In this document: piece by piece, positions 17,210-25,604 of the stretch | How the letters are laid out: every line of letters starts with the position of its first letter | Numbering within the stretch: the stretch's first letter is position 1 | Origin: Gemmatimonadaceae bacterium | Lineage (GTDB): Bacteria > Latescibacterota > UBA2968 > UBA8231 | Assembly: GCA_026706075.1 (NCBI GenBank) | Contig: JAPOZM010000007.1 | Location: forward strand, 1 to 64,000 | Length of the DNA stretch: 64,000 nucleotides | Direction of reading: 5' to 3' | Program-made: the position numbers and the translations under genes | The notes under the pieces: generated by a model | Database searches by the model: none | What the model was told of the DNA's origin: nothing | What the model saw: only the letters and a program-made list of their open reading frames with translations

Positions 17210-19483
17210 CTACAGCGTCCCCGACAGCGCCACCGTGACCCGGCGCATGGGGCGTATCTCGCGCTCCGACAGGATGTAGTGGTAGCGCAGCAGGTTGTCG
17301 ACTCGGAGGATCAGCGTCGCCGGCCCGATACGGCGCTCGACGAAGGCGTCCACCAGGTAGACGGGCAGGTGGTCCCGCCCGCACTCCGCGAACAGTCCTG
17401 ACACCCTTTCGAAGCGGCTCGTGTAGCGGAAGGTCACTCCGCCGCGACCGTGGCCCCTCGCCATTCCCAGGCTGGTCGTGACGGCGTGGCGGGACCGGTA
17501 CGGCAGGGGCGCGGTCTGTCCGGGGCCCAGGTCGTCGTGGCAGTACGGCGGAAGGGGCACCCCCTCGGCGAGGTACTCCTCGGCGTCGACGTAGGTGTAG
17601 GACGCCTTCCAGAGCGCCCCGAGGGGCAGCGCCAGTTGCTGCTCCAGCTCGAGGCCGCGGATGCGGGCCCTGGAGATGTTGCGGAAGCTGGCCCTGGGGA
17701 CGACCGTGGAGGTCGGATCGGGCCGGGCCTCGATCAGCCCTTCGAACTCGTTCCAGAACAGGGCGGCGTCGACGGCGAGCGCCCCTCCGAGGACCCGCCG
17801 GATCCCCGCCTCGTACGACCAGCTGCTCTCCGAGGCGAGATCAGGGTTCGGACAGACCAGGATTCCCGAAGCGTCGGCCTGGACGTGGATCTCGGTAACC
17901 GAGGGAGCCCTGAAGCCGCGGCCGGCCGAGAGCCGGATGGCGCCCGGGGCCGCCTTCCACGACAGCCCGACCTGGGGGCTGAGCTGGGCCTCCGTGTGCG
18001 CCGCGATGCCGTGGTCTCCCGCCGCCGGTCCGCACGGCCCGCCGGCCGGCGCGGCCTCTCCGGCGCCGCGGCGGTGCAGGTCGGCGCGCAGGCCGAGGGC
18101 GAGCTCCAGGTCGCGGAAGGCCGACACGTTCTGGGCGTAGAGCGCCGTGTTGAGCACGGTGCGCTGGCCGAGGAAGTCCGCCGGGGACCGCGCCAGGTCG
18201 TAGATCCCGGTGGCGCCCACGATGAGCCCGCGGCTGCCGAGGCGCTCCCCGAGGTCGAGCTGCGCCTCGGTGCCGATCTTGTGTCCCGCCGAGGCCAGGC
18301 CTCCGGCGGCGCGGGTGTTGTCGAAGTCGGTGCGGAAGTAGAACCCGCGCCAGGTCAGGTTCGTCCCCGGGTTCACGAGGTGGGTCACCTGGGTGTTGAG
18401 ATTGAGCTTCCACGAGACCGTGGCCGCACCGCGGTCGCCCACCGGCACAAGCAGCGGCGTGGCGCGGTCCTTCCACTGCAGGAAGACCCCGTGGTCGTCG
18501 TGGGCCCAGCTGGCCAGGCCGGTCCAGCGGGTGTGCCGGCCGAGCCGGCGGGTCCCCTTGGCGAAGAGGTTGTAGCGGGTCGCCTCGTTGTTCTCGCGGT
18601 ACCCCGTCCGGCGCTTGTGTCCCGCGGAGACGAGGTAGCCGCCGGCGGAGGTCGTGCGGGAGTGGCTCACATCGACGCCGCCGAGGTACATGAGGTCCCG
18701 CCACTCCCAGGACGGGTGCGCCGGCTGGTCGTAGAGGCCGCTCACGAGGCGGAAGCGGGTCTCGGGAAGCTCCGACGGCGCGCGGGTGATGACGTTGATG
18801 ACGCCGCCGAGGGCCCCGGTCCCGTAGAGGGCCGAGCCCGCCCCCTTGATCAGCTCGACCCGCTCCACCTCGGTGACGGGGATGATGTCCCACTTGATGT
18901 CGGCCTGGTCGGCCGAGAGGGCGGGGACGCCGTCGAAGAGCAGGAGCACGCGGCTGCCCGTGCCGCGGCTGTACCCGCTGGAGCCGCGGATGCTGACCTG
19001 ACTGCCCACCTGGCTGACGCCGGGCAGATGGCGCAGGGGCCCCGAAAGGCTGAAGGAGTTGAAGCCGGTCAGCTCCCGCCGGTCGGTCACCGACATGCTG
19101 ATCGGGGCTTCGGAGAACAGCTGCGGCCTCCGGGTCGCCGTGACCACGACCCCGGGCAGCTCGACCGCGGACTCTTGGAGGACGAGGACGCCGAGATCGA
19201 GAGACTCCCCCTCGCCGACCTCGACGGGAACCGTGCGGGTGCCATAGCCGAGGAAGGAGACGACGAGCAGCTCCGCACCCGGCTCCACCGCGAATCGGAA
19301 GCGGCCTCCCTTCCCGGCAAGGACCCCCTGTCCGCTCTTCTTCAGGTAGACACTCGCTCCGGCGAGGGCGGTGCTGTCGACGGCCGCGGCGATCCGGCCG
19401 CTGATCCCGGCGCCGGTTGCCGGGGCCGCGGACGCGAGCAGGCCGCCTGCCAACAGCGCCAGGAGAAGCACACGGGCCGCCAT
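17210..19483 (-). CDS. TonB-dependent outer-membrane receptor
   Basis: 757 residues from the ATG at 19483 (the 982-residue track ORF adds an unrelated upstream frame). Signal peptide ~1-24 (LLLALLAGGLLASAAPATGA). A carboxypeptidase-regulatory-like domain covers ~25-105 (GRIAAAVDSTALAGASVYL). The plug, ~110-230, has VVVTATR and the VSIRGSSG/VLLLFDGVP and GSALYGTGALGGVINVIT motifs. A 22-strand-type barrel then runs to the end. The order and Cys-poor barrel resemble cobalamin/iron-chelate receptors (BtuB-like), but cargo is not deducible. It is coupled by TGATG to the upstream lipoprotein, whose gene precedes it on the same strand. Confidence 0.85.
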   Translation of the reverse strand: MAARVLLLALLAGGLLASAAPATGAGISGRIAAAVDSTALAGASVYLKKSGQGVLAGKGGRFRFAVEPGAELLVVSFLGYGTRTVPVEVGEGESLDLGVLVLQESAVELPGVVVTATRRPQLFSEAPISMSVTDRRELTGFNSFSLSGPLRHLPGVSQVGSQVSIRGSSGYSRGTGSRVLLLFDGVPALSADQADIKWDIIPVTEVERVELIKGAGSALYGTGALGGVINVITRAPSELPETRFRLVSGLYDQPAHPSWEWRDLMYLGGVDVSHSRTTSAGGYLVSAGHKRRTGYRENNEATRYNLFAKGTRRLGRHTRWTGLASWAHDDHGVFLQWKDRATPLLVPVGDRGAATVSWKLNLNTQVTHLVNPGTNLTWRGFYFRTDFDNTRAAGGLASAGHKIGTEAQLDLGERLGSRGLIVGATGIYDLARSPADFLGQRTVLNTALYAQNVSAFRDLELALGLRADLHRRGAGEAAPAGGPCGPAAGDHGIAAHTEAQLSPQVGLSWKAAPGAIRLSAGRGFRAPSVTEIHVQADASGILVCPNPDLASESSWSYEAGIRRVLGGALAVDAALFWNEFEGLIEARPDPTSTVVPRASFRNISRARIRGLELEQQLALPLGALWKASYTYVDAEEYLAEGVPLPPYCHDDLGPGQTAPLPYRSRHAVTTSLGMARGHGRGGVTFRYTSRFERVSGLFAECGRDHLPVYLVDAFVERRIGPATLILRVDNLLRYHYILSEREIRPMRRVTVALSGTL

Positions 19484-20043
19484 CACTCTTGTCCCGCCTG
19501 GGCCGCCTCGATCAGGCTCTCGGGCAACACCGCCGTGCAGGGGGTGGAACCGAGCTCGGGAGGATCGGCGATCACGGCGAGGTCGATGGTCATGTCGATG
19601 CCGGTGGCGACGCGGCCGGGAGAGACCTCGACCACCCCGGGAAGCGAATCCCCCTCGACGTGGTAGCATCCGAGGAGAGAGGTGAAGTCCCAGAAGGCCT
19701 CCGGCCGCCGCCAGGCGACGATGATCCAGCGGTAGGTCCCTTCCCTCTGGATGGGCACGAAGTAGTCGTAGCTGCGGCTCCCGAGGGGGACGCCCTGATC
19801 GGTGCCGCTGAGCCCGAAGAGGTCCGCCGGCTCCTCGGGCAGATCGCGGTACACGGCGACCGCCACCTCGCCGATCTCCTCCGTCCACTCCCCCAGGAAG
19901 GTCACGGTGCCGGCGATGCCGGTGAGGGGCGGCTCGGCCTCCAGGCCGCGGTCGCAGGCAGCGATTGCGAGAGCGGCGGCGATCGCTGCGGCGGCGGCCA
20001 GGGCTCGAGGGCCACGTCGACAGGGTGTCCTGGGCGGTTGCAT
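19483..20043 (-). CDS. Lipoprotein of unknown function, coupled to TonB receptor
   Basis: 186 residues. A twin-Arg-rich N-terminus, hydrophobic Ala stretch and lipobox LAIAAC (Cys ~30) indicate a lipoprotein. The mature part begins with an Ig-like/transthyretin-like stretch (GIAGTVTFLG) and contains GTYRWIIVAWRRPEAFWDF. No named family recognised. The stop overlaps the receptor start (TGATG), so the two are expected at fixed stoichiometry; a surface-exposed or periplasmic partner of the receptor is a reasonable guess. Confidence 0.65.
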   Translation of the reverse strand: MQPPRTPCRRGPRALAAAAAIAAALAIAACDRGLEAEPPLTGIAGTVTFLGEWTEEIGEVAVAVYRDLPEEPADLFGLSGTDQGVPLGSRSYDYFVPIQREGTYRWIIVAWRRPEAFWDFTSLLGCYHVEGDSLPGVVEVSPGRVATGIDMTIDLAVIADPPELGSTPCTAVLPESLIEAAQAGQE

Positions 20044-20461
20044 TGCCGTCTGGGCGTCTCACCTCGTGAGCGGAACGGGTGCTCCCTAGCCAGGTCGGGA
20101 AGATAGCCTCAAGGCAGTTCGCCCTGCTACACCGGGAGCGAGCCGTGCAACTGTCCATGCGGACCGTCGGGGGAAGTCGTCACCTCGGGCCGGTGGACGG
20201 ACTGGCCTTACCCGCCAGGAACCCTATCCGCGCCTGAAGGTCAACTGGGGGATCTGACCTGCCCGATCGTCAGCGCGGAAGCTCAACTGGACGAGAAGGA
20301 GAACTTCCACAAGCACCCTGCGGGTGCGCCGTGCCGGGACGTTGACATCGTGGCAATCGGCAGGCTACGTGAGTACCTCGCCACACGGGGGGAAAGTGGA
20401 GGCTCGGATTAGCGGGACTGTTCGAATCCTCGGACGCAGGGATCATGCCGGGAGCACAGGA
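20044..20461. other. Intergenic region, little recognised
   Basis: 418 bp between the divergent lipoprotein (-) and radical SAM (+) genes. It must hold both promoters, but I see no convincing -35/-10 pair, riboswitch or inverted repeat. The radical SAM frame is open upstream to 20324, yet that part lacks protein-like composition. Confidence 0.4.
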
Positions 20462-21814
20462 GTGGGCCGGCGGAGACACACGCACTGGGTTGAGCTGATC
20501 ACGGCGGAGTCCGAAGCGTCGCGGTTCGTCCGCCACCGCCGGATCATCCGCTTTCCTCAGCTCACCATGCCCCTCATCGCGGCGTACACCCCCGGGAACT
20601 GGCGGGTCACGCACACCGACGAGATCGTGCAGCGGGTCCGCTTCGACCGTCCCTTCTCCCTGGTGGGCATCACCGCCAACACCGCCGCCGCCCCTCACGC
20701 CTACGGGCTGGCGCGGAGATACCGCGGACTGGGGATCCCGGTCGTCATCGGGGGCCCTCACGCAACCCTCATGCCGGAGGAGGTGGGGGAGCACGCGGAT
20801 GCCGTCGTCGTGGGGGAGGGAGAGCTGGTCTGGCCGCGACTGCTGAAGGACTTCGAGCAGGGACGGCTGGCCAGGGTCTACAACAGCGAGACCCTGCCCG
20901 ACCTGAAGAGCATGCCGCCGCCGCGCTGGGACCTGATCAAGGGGCGGGTCTACGGCAAGGGGGTCGCCATCGCCACCCGCGGCTGCCCCTTCGACTGCGA
21001 CTACTGCTCGATCCCGGCCATGTACAAGCGGCGCATGCGCTACCGTCCCGTCGGCGAGGTGGTGGATGAGGTTCGCCGGATGCCCGGCAAGGCGCTGGTG
21101 TTGTGGGATGACAACATCAGCGCGAACCGCAGGTATTCGAAGGAGCTCTTCGAGGCGATAGCACCGCTGGGCCGCTGGTGGACGAGTCAGGCGACCCTGG
21201 ATGCGGCCTTCGACGACGAGTTCCTCCACCTGGCGGCGAAGAGCGGCTGCAAGGCGCTCTTCATCGGCCTCGAGTCGGTCTCGCAGGCCAGCCTGAACGG
21301 CGCCAACAAGAAGCACAACGACGTCTCCCGCTACCGTGAGGCGGTGCGCCGACTTCACTGGCACGGAATCGCGATCCAGGCCGGTACCGTCTTCGGATTC
21401 GACAACGACGACCGCTCCATCTTCCGGGACACGGTCGACCATTTCCGCGAGATCGCCATCGATTCGGCCACCATCGGCATCTTGGTGCCGTTCCCCAATA
21501 CGGCCTTGTTCCGGCGGCTGGACGCGGAGGGGCGCATCCTGACCCGGGACTGGTCGAAGTACGATGGCAAGAAGCACGTCGTCTTCGAGCCCGCCCGAAT
21601 GACCCCGGAGGAGTTGCTGATGGGGACCGAGTGGGCGGCCCGGGAGTTCTATTCACTCGGCTCCATAGCCGAGCGGATGCGGCGGTCGAAGACGGGGCTC
21701 TGGTGGAACGTCCTGCGAAATGCAGGATACCACCTGGCGCTCAGGAACTTCGGACGGATCGGCCGCGATCCGGCTGCAGCGGCGGAAGGGAGGCTCTCCA
21801 CATGCCCGGCGTAG
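20462..21814 (+). CDS. B12-binding-domain radical SAM protein
   Basis: About 450 residues from a GTG at 20462 with GGGAG 7 nt upstream. The track start at 20324 adds ~46 residues of poor composition. The N-terminal ~150 residues form a cobalamin-binding-like domain (IPVVIGGPHATLMPEEV, ADAVVVGEGE). The radical SAM core has the CxxxCxxC cluster in RGCPFDCDYCSIP, then LVLWDDNISANRRY and a TIM-barrel end ILVPFPNTALFRRL. This is the plan of class B methyltransferase/BchE-like enzymes; the substrate is unknown. No pathway partner is adjacent: a GNAT follows 18 bp later. Confidence 0.82.
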   Translation: MGRRRHTHWVELITAESEASRFVRHRRIIRFPQLTMPLIAAYTPGNWRVTHTDEIVQRVRFDRPFSLVGITANTAAAPHAYGLARRYRGLGIPVVIGGPHATLMPEEVGEHADAVVVGEGELVWPRLLKDFEQGRLARVYNSETLPDLKSMPPPRWDLIKGRVYGKGVAIATRGCPFDCDYCSIPAMYKRRMRYRPVGEVVDEVRRMPGKALVLWDDNISANRRYSKELFEAIAPLGRWWTSQATLDAAFDDEFLHLAAKSGCKALFIGLESVSQASLNGANKKHNDVSRYREAVRRLHWHGIAIQAGTVFGFDNDDRSIFRDTVDHFREIAIDSATIGILVPFPNTALFRRLDAEGRILTRDWSKYDGKKHVVFEPARMTPEELLMGTEWAAREFYSLGSIAERMRRSKTGLWWNVLRNAGYHLALRNFGRIGRDPAAAAEGRLSTCPA

Positions 21815-21832
21815 TGTCCCGGGAAGACGCTG

Positions 21833-22420
21833 ATGTCTGAGACCCCGCAGCAGGAGGGCGTCACCCCCACGAAGACCTGGCCGCGGCTGACCACCGACCG
21901 CCTGGTCCTGCGCCCCTTCTCGCTCGAGGACGCGAAGGACGTGCAGAGACTGGCCGGCGACCGTGACGTGGCTGCCACGACCCAGGTTCCCCACCCCTAC
22001 GAGGACGGCGTCGCCGAGGAGTGGATCGGCGGCCACGAGTCCGCCTTCCAGCAGGGGTCCAGGATGGTATTCGCCATCACCCTGAGATCGGGAGAGCTCG
22101 TCGGCGCCATCGGCATGAGCATCAACGAGAAGCATCGCAGGGGAGAGCTGGGTTACTGGATCGGCAAGGCTTTCTGGAACAACGGCTACTGCACCGAGGC
22201 CGTGCAGGAGATGGTCCGGTACGGCTTCGAGGAGCTTGGCCTGAACCGGATCGAGGCGCGTCACATGACGAGGAACCCGGCCTCGGGCCGGGTGATGGCG
22301 AAGGCGGGGATGAAGTTGGAAGGGACCCTGAGGCAGCAAGTGCTGAAGTGGGATTCCTTCGAGGACCTCGTGATCTACGGGATTCTCGCCTCCGATCTCG
22401 ACCGGCCCTCGAACAGTTGA
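21833..22420 (+). CDS. RimJ/RimL-type GNAT N-acetyltransferase
   Basis: 195 residues. The start RLTTDRLVLRPFSLEDA is the standard opening of RimJ/RimL-like acetyltransferases. The fold continues with GELGYWIGKAFWNNGYCTEAV (acetyl-CoA binding) and RNPASGRVMAKAGM. Likely acetylates an N-terminal or small-molecule amine in the cytosol. It sits 18 bp downstream of the radical SAM gene. Confidence 0.88.
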   Translation: MSETPQQEGVTPTKTWPRLTTDRLVLRPFSLEDAKDVQRLAGDRDVAATTQVPHPYEDGVAEEWIGGHESAFQQGSRMVFAITLRSGELVGAIGMSINEKHRRGELGYWIGKAFWNNGYCTEAVQEMVRYGFEELGLNRIEARHMTRNPASGRVMAKAGMKLEGTLRQQVLKWDSFEDLVIYGILASDLDRPSNS

Positions 22421-22456
22421 CGCTTCAGGACGCGGGAAGCTACCCTTCCCGCCGCC

Positions 22457-23962
22457 ATGCGGAGACGGAGACATCCCGCCCGCCGTCGATGGCCGCTGGC
22501 GGTCCTCTCTCTCGCGATGGTGACCGGAGCGTGCGCCCCGGATTCCGCACGGGCCCCGGAGCTGGCAACCTGGCCCGATCCCGACTCTACCGTGGCCTGG
22601 CAGTCCTGGGGGCACGCGGCCTTCGACAGTGCCCGCAGCCGCGACGTGCCGGTCCTGCTCTACGTCTCCGGCCCCGGCTGCGGGGGCCTCTTCGCCGGTG
22701 ACGAGGGGGTGGCCGCCTGGAACGCGGAGACGCGCTTTCTGCCCGTGCGCATCGATCCCGAGAGACAGCCTCACGTGGCGCGCCGCTACGCGCCGGCGGG
22801 ATGCCCGTCGATCAGCGTCCTCGACTCCTCCGGGAGGGAGGTCGTGCGCGCCACCGACATTCCCGCCGACAACGTGACCCGCCTGCTGACCCGCATCCAC
22901 CACCACCGGCGCCAGGATCCCTCCCGACTGCGGGTGCCGCCGCCGCCCGCCGCCGTCCGCCGCCACCGGCTCTCGGCGGCGAGCGTTCATGCCGCCGTGG
23001 TCTCCGACTACGACGAGCGCTTCGGCGGCTTCGGCGGACCCCACAAGTTCCCCGAGCCGCAGGTGATCGCCTTCCTCCAGGCGTGGGAGGGCCGCAGGGC
23101 CGAACCGGAGGCCGGGCGGATGGCGCGTCGCAGCCTCGACGCGCTGCTGGCCAGCCCCCTGTGGATGCCGCGGGGGGTCCTGAGCTACTCCCACACGCCC
23201 GACTGGACGACGCCGCGGCGGGAGATGAGCGGCGCCGCGCAGGCCGGCCTGCTGAGGGTGCTGGCCGCCTCCGACTCCTCCTCCCACCGCAAGGCGGCCG
23301 GGACTCTGTTCGAGATCCTGCGGCGGGACTGGTACGACGAGGACCGCGGCGTCTTCCGCACACGGAGGCTGCGCGCTTCCGACGGCCGGTGGTGGTCGGA
23401 TCCCACGGTCTACAGCGGGGACAACCTGCTGCTGATCCGCGCCCTCCTGGGCACGGGAGCCGCCCTCGACCGGCAGGCCGCCGCGGGGGAGACGGCGGCA
23501 GCGGCCGGCGGCTTCCTGCTGCGGGAATGCCTGGACGCCGACGGCAGGGTCCGCCGCGACGACGGCCCGGAGGCCGCCGCGGGTCTGCTGAGCGACCAGA
23601 TGCTGGCCTCCCTCGCCTTCGGCGATCTCGCCCGCCACAGCGGCCGCGGTGATTTCGCCGATGCCGCGCGGAAGGCCCTCGGATGGGCGGACCGCCACTT
23701 GTGGGACGAGACGGCCGGCGCCTACGCCGACGCTCCCGACCCGGCCGCTCCCGAGGCCTGGCCGCGGCGGTACGCCCTCGACGACGACGGCCGGCGGCCG
23801 GCGGGACAGGCCCTGGCCGTCGAGGCGCTGCTCGCCGCGGGAGAGGCCGACCGCGCCCGGAGGATCCTGGAGGGCCTTCGCTACCCGGTTCCGCCGGCGC
23901 GGCCCCAGGCGTCGATGGCCACCCAGCTGCTGCGTCTCGAGGACGGGGCGGAGCCGCGATGA
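22457..23962 (+). CDS. DUF255/thioredoxin-like lipoprotein with glycan-toroid-type C-terminus
   Basis: 501 residues. Signal sequence with lipobox VTGAC (Cys ~26). Residues ~45-160 form a thioredoxin-like DUF255 domain, but the active-site region reads GPGCGGLFAG with one Cys, so a CxxC redox pair is lacking. The remainder, with FGGFGGPHKFPEPQ and long helical stretches, is the (alpha/alpha) barrel of the YyaL/spermatogenesis-associated 20-like family. That family is normally ~650-700 residues and cytosolic; this one is shorter and secreted. ATGA overlap with rmlD-like gene. Confidence 0.75.
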   Translation: MRRRRHPARRRWPLAVLSLAMVTGACAPDSARAPELATWPDPDSTVAWQSWGHAAFDSARSRDVPVLLYVSGPGCGGLFAGDEGVAAWNAETRFLPVRIDPERQPHVARRYAPAGCPSISVLDSSGREVVRATDIPADNVTRLLTRIHHHRRQDPSRLRVPPPPAAVRRHRLSAASVHAAVVSDYDERFGGFGGPHKFPEPQVIAFLQAWEGRRAEPEAGRMARRSLDALLASPLWMPRGVLSYSHTPDWTTPRREMSGAAQAGLLRVLAASDSSSHRKAAGTLFEILRRDWYDEDRGVFRTRRLRASDGRWWSDPTVYSGDNLLLIRALLGTGAALDRQAAAGETAAAAGGFLLRECLDADGRVRRDDGPEAAAGLLSDQMLASLAFGDLARHSGRGDFADAARKALGWADRHLWDETAGAYADAPDPAAPEAWPRRYALDDDGRRPAGQALAVEALLAAGEADRARRILEGLRYPVPPARPQASMATQLLRLEDGAEPR

Positions 23963-24891
23963 AGCTGCTGGTCACCGGCGCCCACGGGCTGCTGGGGCGC
24001 ACCCTCCTGGAGACCGACTGGGGCGCCGATGCGGAACTCGTGGGGTGCGGCCGGCGTCCCGGTGCCGTGGGCGGACGCGAGTGCCGGGTCGTCGACCTGA
24101 CCGAACCGGGCGCCGTCCGCGAGCTGATCTCCCGGGAACGGCCGGACCGGGTCATCCACACGGCGGCGGAGACCAACGTCGATCTGTGCGAGACCGACCC
24201 CGCTCCGGCACGGCGGATCAACGTCGACGCCGTCGCCAACCTCGTGACCGCCTGCGCCGCCTCGGGCTGCGGCCTGGTGCAGCTGTCGACGGACTACGTC
24301 TTCGACGGCGCCGCGGGACCCTACTCCGAAGAGGACGAGACCCATCCCCTGTCGCACTACGGGCGCATGAAGCTGGCGAGCGAGGCCCTCGTCCTCGAAG
24401 GGGGAGGCCCCGGCCTGGTCCTGCGTACCTTGTGGCTCTACGGCCACCGCCGGGGCGCGCGGCCGAACCTGGTCACCTGGCCGCTGGCGGCCCTGGCCCG
24501 CGGCGAGACGGTGCGCGTCGTCGCCGATCAGTGGGGCAACCCGACGCCGGTGGCCGATCTCGCCCGGGCGGCCGTCGAGTTGTGTGTCCGCGGCGCCACC
24601 GGGTGCTTTCACGTGGGGGGGGCCTCGTTCATGACCCGTGAGGAGCTGGTGCGCCGCACCGCGGCCTTCTTCCAGCTGGACTGCGGGAGGCTGGAGACGG
24701 TGACCACCGCCGAGGCCGGGCAGGCGGCGGCGCGGCCGCTGCGCTCCGGTCTGCGCACGGAGCGGCTCGAGGCCGAGCTCGGCTGGGCCCCGGCCGACCT
24801 GGAGTCGGGCCTGGAACGGATGGCCTCCGCAGAGCCCTTCCGCCGCGACTTCGCGAACCTCGTCGACCTTGGGGAGATGCCCCGCAGGTGA
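23959..24891 (+). CDS. dTDP-4-dehydrorhamnose reductase-like (RmlD) SDR
   Basis: 310 residues from the ATG at 23959. The extended-SDR nucleotide-binding turn VTGAHGLLGR, LSTDYVFDG (characteristic of RmlD) and the catalytic HYGRMKLASE (Y/K) are present. It likely makes dTDP-L-rhamnose or a related 6-deoxy sugar nucleotide for envelope glycans. It is coupled on both sides (ATGA with the DUF255 gene, GTGA with the Dpm1-like gene), linking it to two glycosyltransferases. Confidence 0.85.
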   Translation: MKLLVTGAHGLLGRTLLETDWGADAELVGCGRRPGAVGGRECRVVDLTEPGAVRELISRERPDRVIHTAAETNVDLCETDPAPARRINVDAVANLVTACAASGCGLVQLSTDYVFDGAAGPYSEEDETHPLSHYGRMKLASEALVLEGGGPGLVLRTLWLYGHRRGARPNLVTWPLAALARGETVRVVADQWGNPTPVADLARAAVELCVRGATGCFHVGGASFMTREELVRRTAAFFQLDCGRLETVTTAEAGQAAARPLRSGLRTERLEAELGWAPADLESGLERMASAEPFRRDFANLVDLGEMPRR

Positions 24892-25604
24892 ACGACCGAC
24901 TCTCCATCTCCCTGGTCGCTCCGACCTACAACGAGCGCCAGAACGTCGTCCTCCTGGCCGAGGAGATCTTCGGCCTCCTCGGCGCCTGCGGCGACATCGA
25001 CCTGGAGCTGATCATCGTCGACGACAACTCGCCCGACGGCACGGGACAGGCCGCCGAGGAGCTGACGGAGCGGTTCCCGGTGCGGGTCGTGCACCGCCCG
25101 GGCAAGCTCGGCCTCGGCTCGGCGGTGATGGAGGGATGGCGCCACTCCGAGCGCCCCTTCCTCGGCGTCATCGACGCCGACCTGAGCCACGACCCGGAGA
25201 TCCTGGCCGATCTCGTGCGCGGCCTGCGCACCCACGACCTGATGATCGGCAGCCGCTTCGGCGAGACCAGCCGCGTCATGAAGTGGGCCCCGCACCGCAA
25301 GATGATCTCCTTCCTCGGCGTCGGCCTGGCGCGGCTCATCACCGGGGCCGAGGATCCGCTCTCGGGGTACTTCTGCCTGCGGCGGGAGGTGCTGGGAGAC
25401 CTGCGCCTGACCTCCGGCGGCTACAAGATCCTCTTCGAGATCCTGGTGAAGGGCCGATACCGCTCCCACCGCTCCATCCCCTACGTCTTCCGCAACCGCC
25501 AGTTCAGCGCCAGCAAGCTCGACTGGCGGGAATACCTGCTCTTCGCCAAGCAGGTCCTGGTCTTCGGGTGGCGGCGCCTTCTCCGACGCCGCGGCTCCAC
25601 ATGA
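24888..25604 (+). CDS. Polyprenol-phosphate mannosyltransferase-like GT2 (Dpm1-like)
   Basis: 238 residues from a GTG that overlaps the preceding stop (GTGA). GT2 fold: LVAPTYNERQNV, the DDNSPDGT substrate motif and the metal-binding IDADLSHDPE, then FGWRRLLRRR. The length and absence of membrane helices match the soluble catalytic domain of dolichol/polyprenol-phosphate mannose synthases. It would load a sugar onto polyprenyl phosphate at the inner membrane for later transfer, plausibly by a YfhO/GT-C-type protein. Confidence 0.87.
   Translation: MNDRLSISLVAPTYNERQNVVLLAEEIFGLLGACGDIDLELIIVDDNSPDGTGQAAEELTERFPVRVVHRPGKLGLGSAVMEGWRHSERPFLGVIDADLSHDPEILADLVRGLRTHDLMIGSRFGETSRVMKWAPHRKMISFLGVGLARLITGAEDPLSGYFCLRREVLGDLRLTSGGYKILFEILVKGRYRSHRSIPYVFRNRQFSASKLDWREYLLFAKQVLVFGWRRLLRRRGST

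Noticed and set aside
20270-21577. 435-residue minus ORF over the radical SAM gene
   Set aside because: Antisense shadow without domain motifs; the + frame carries the CxxxCxxC cluster.
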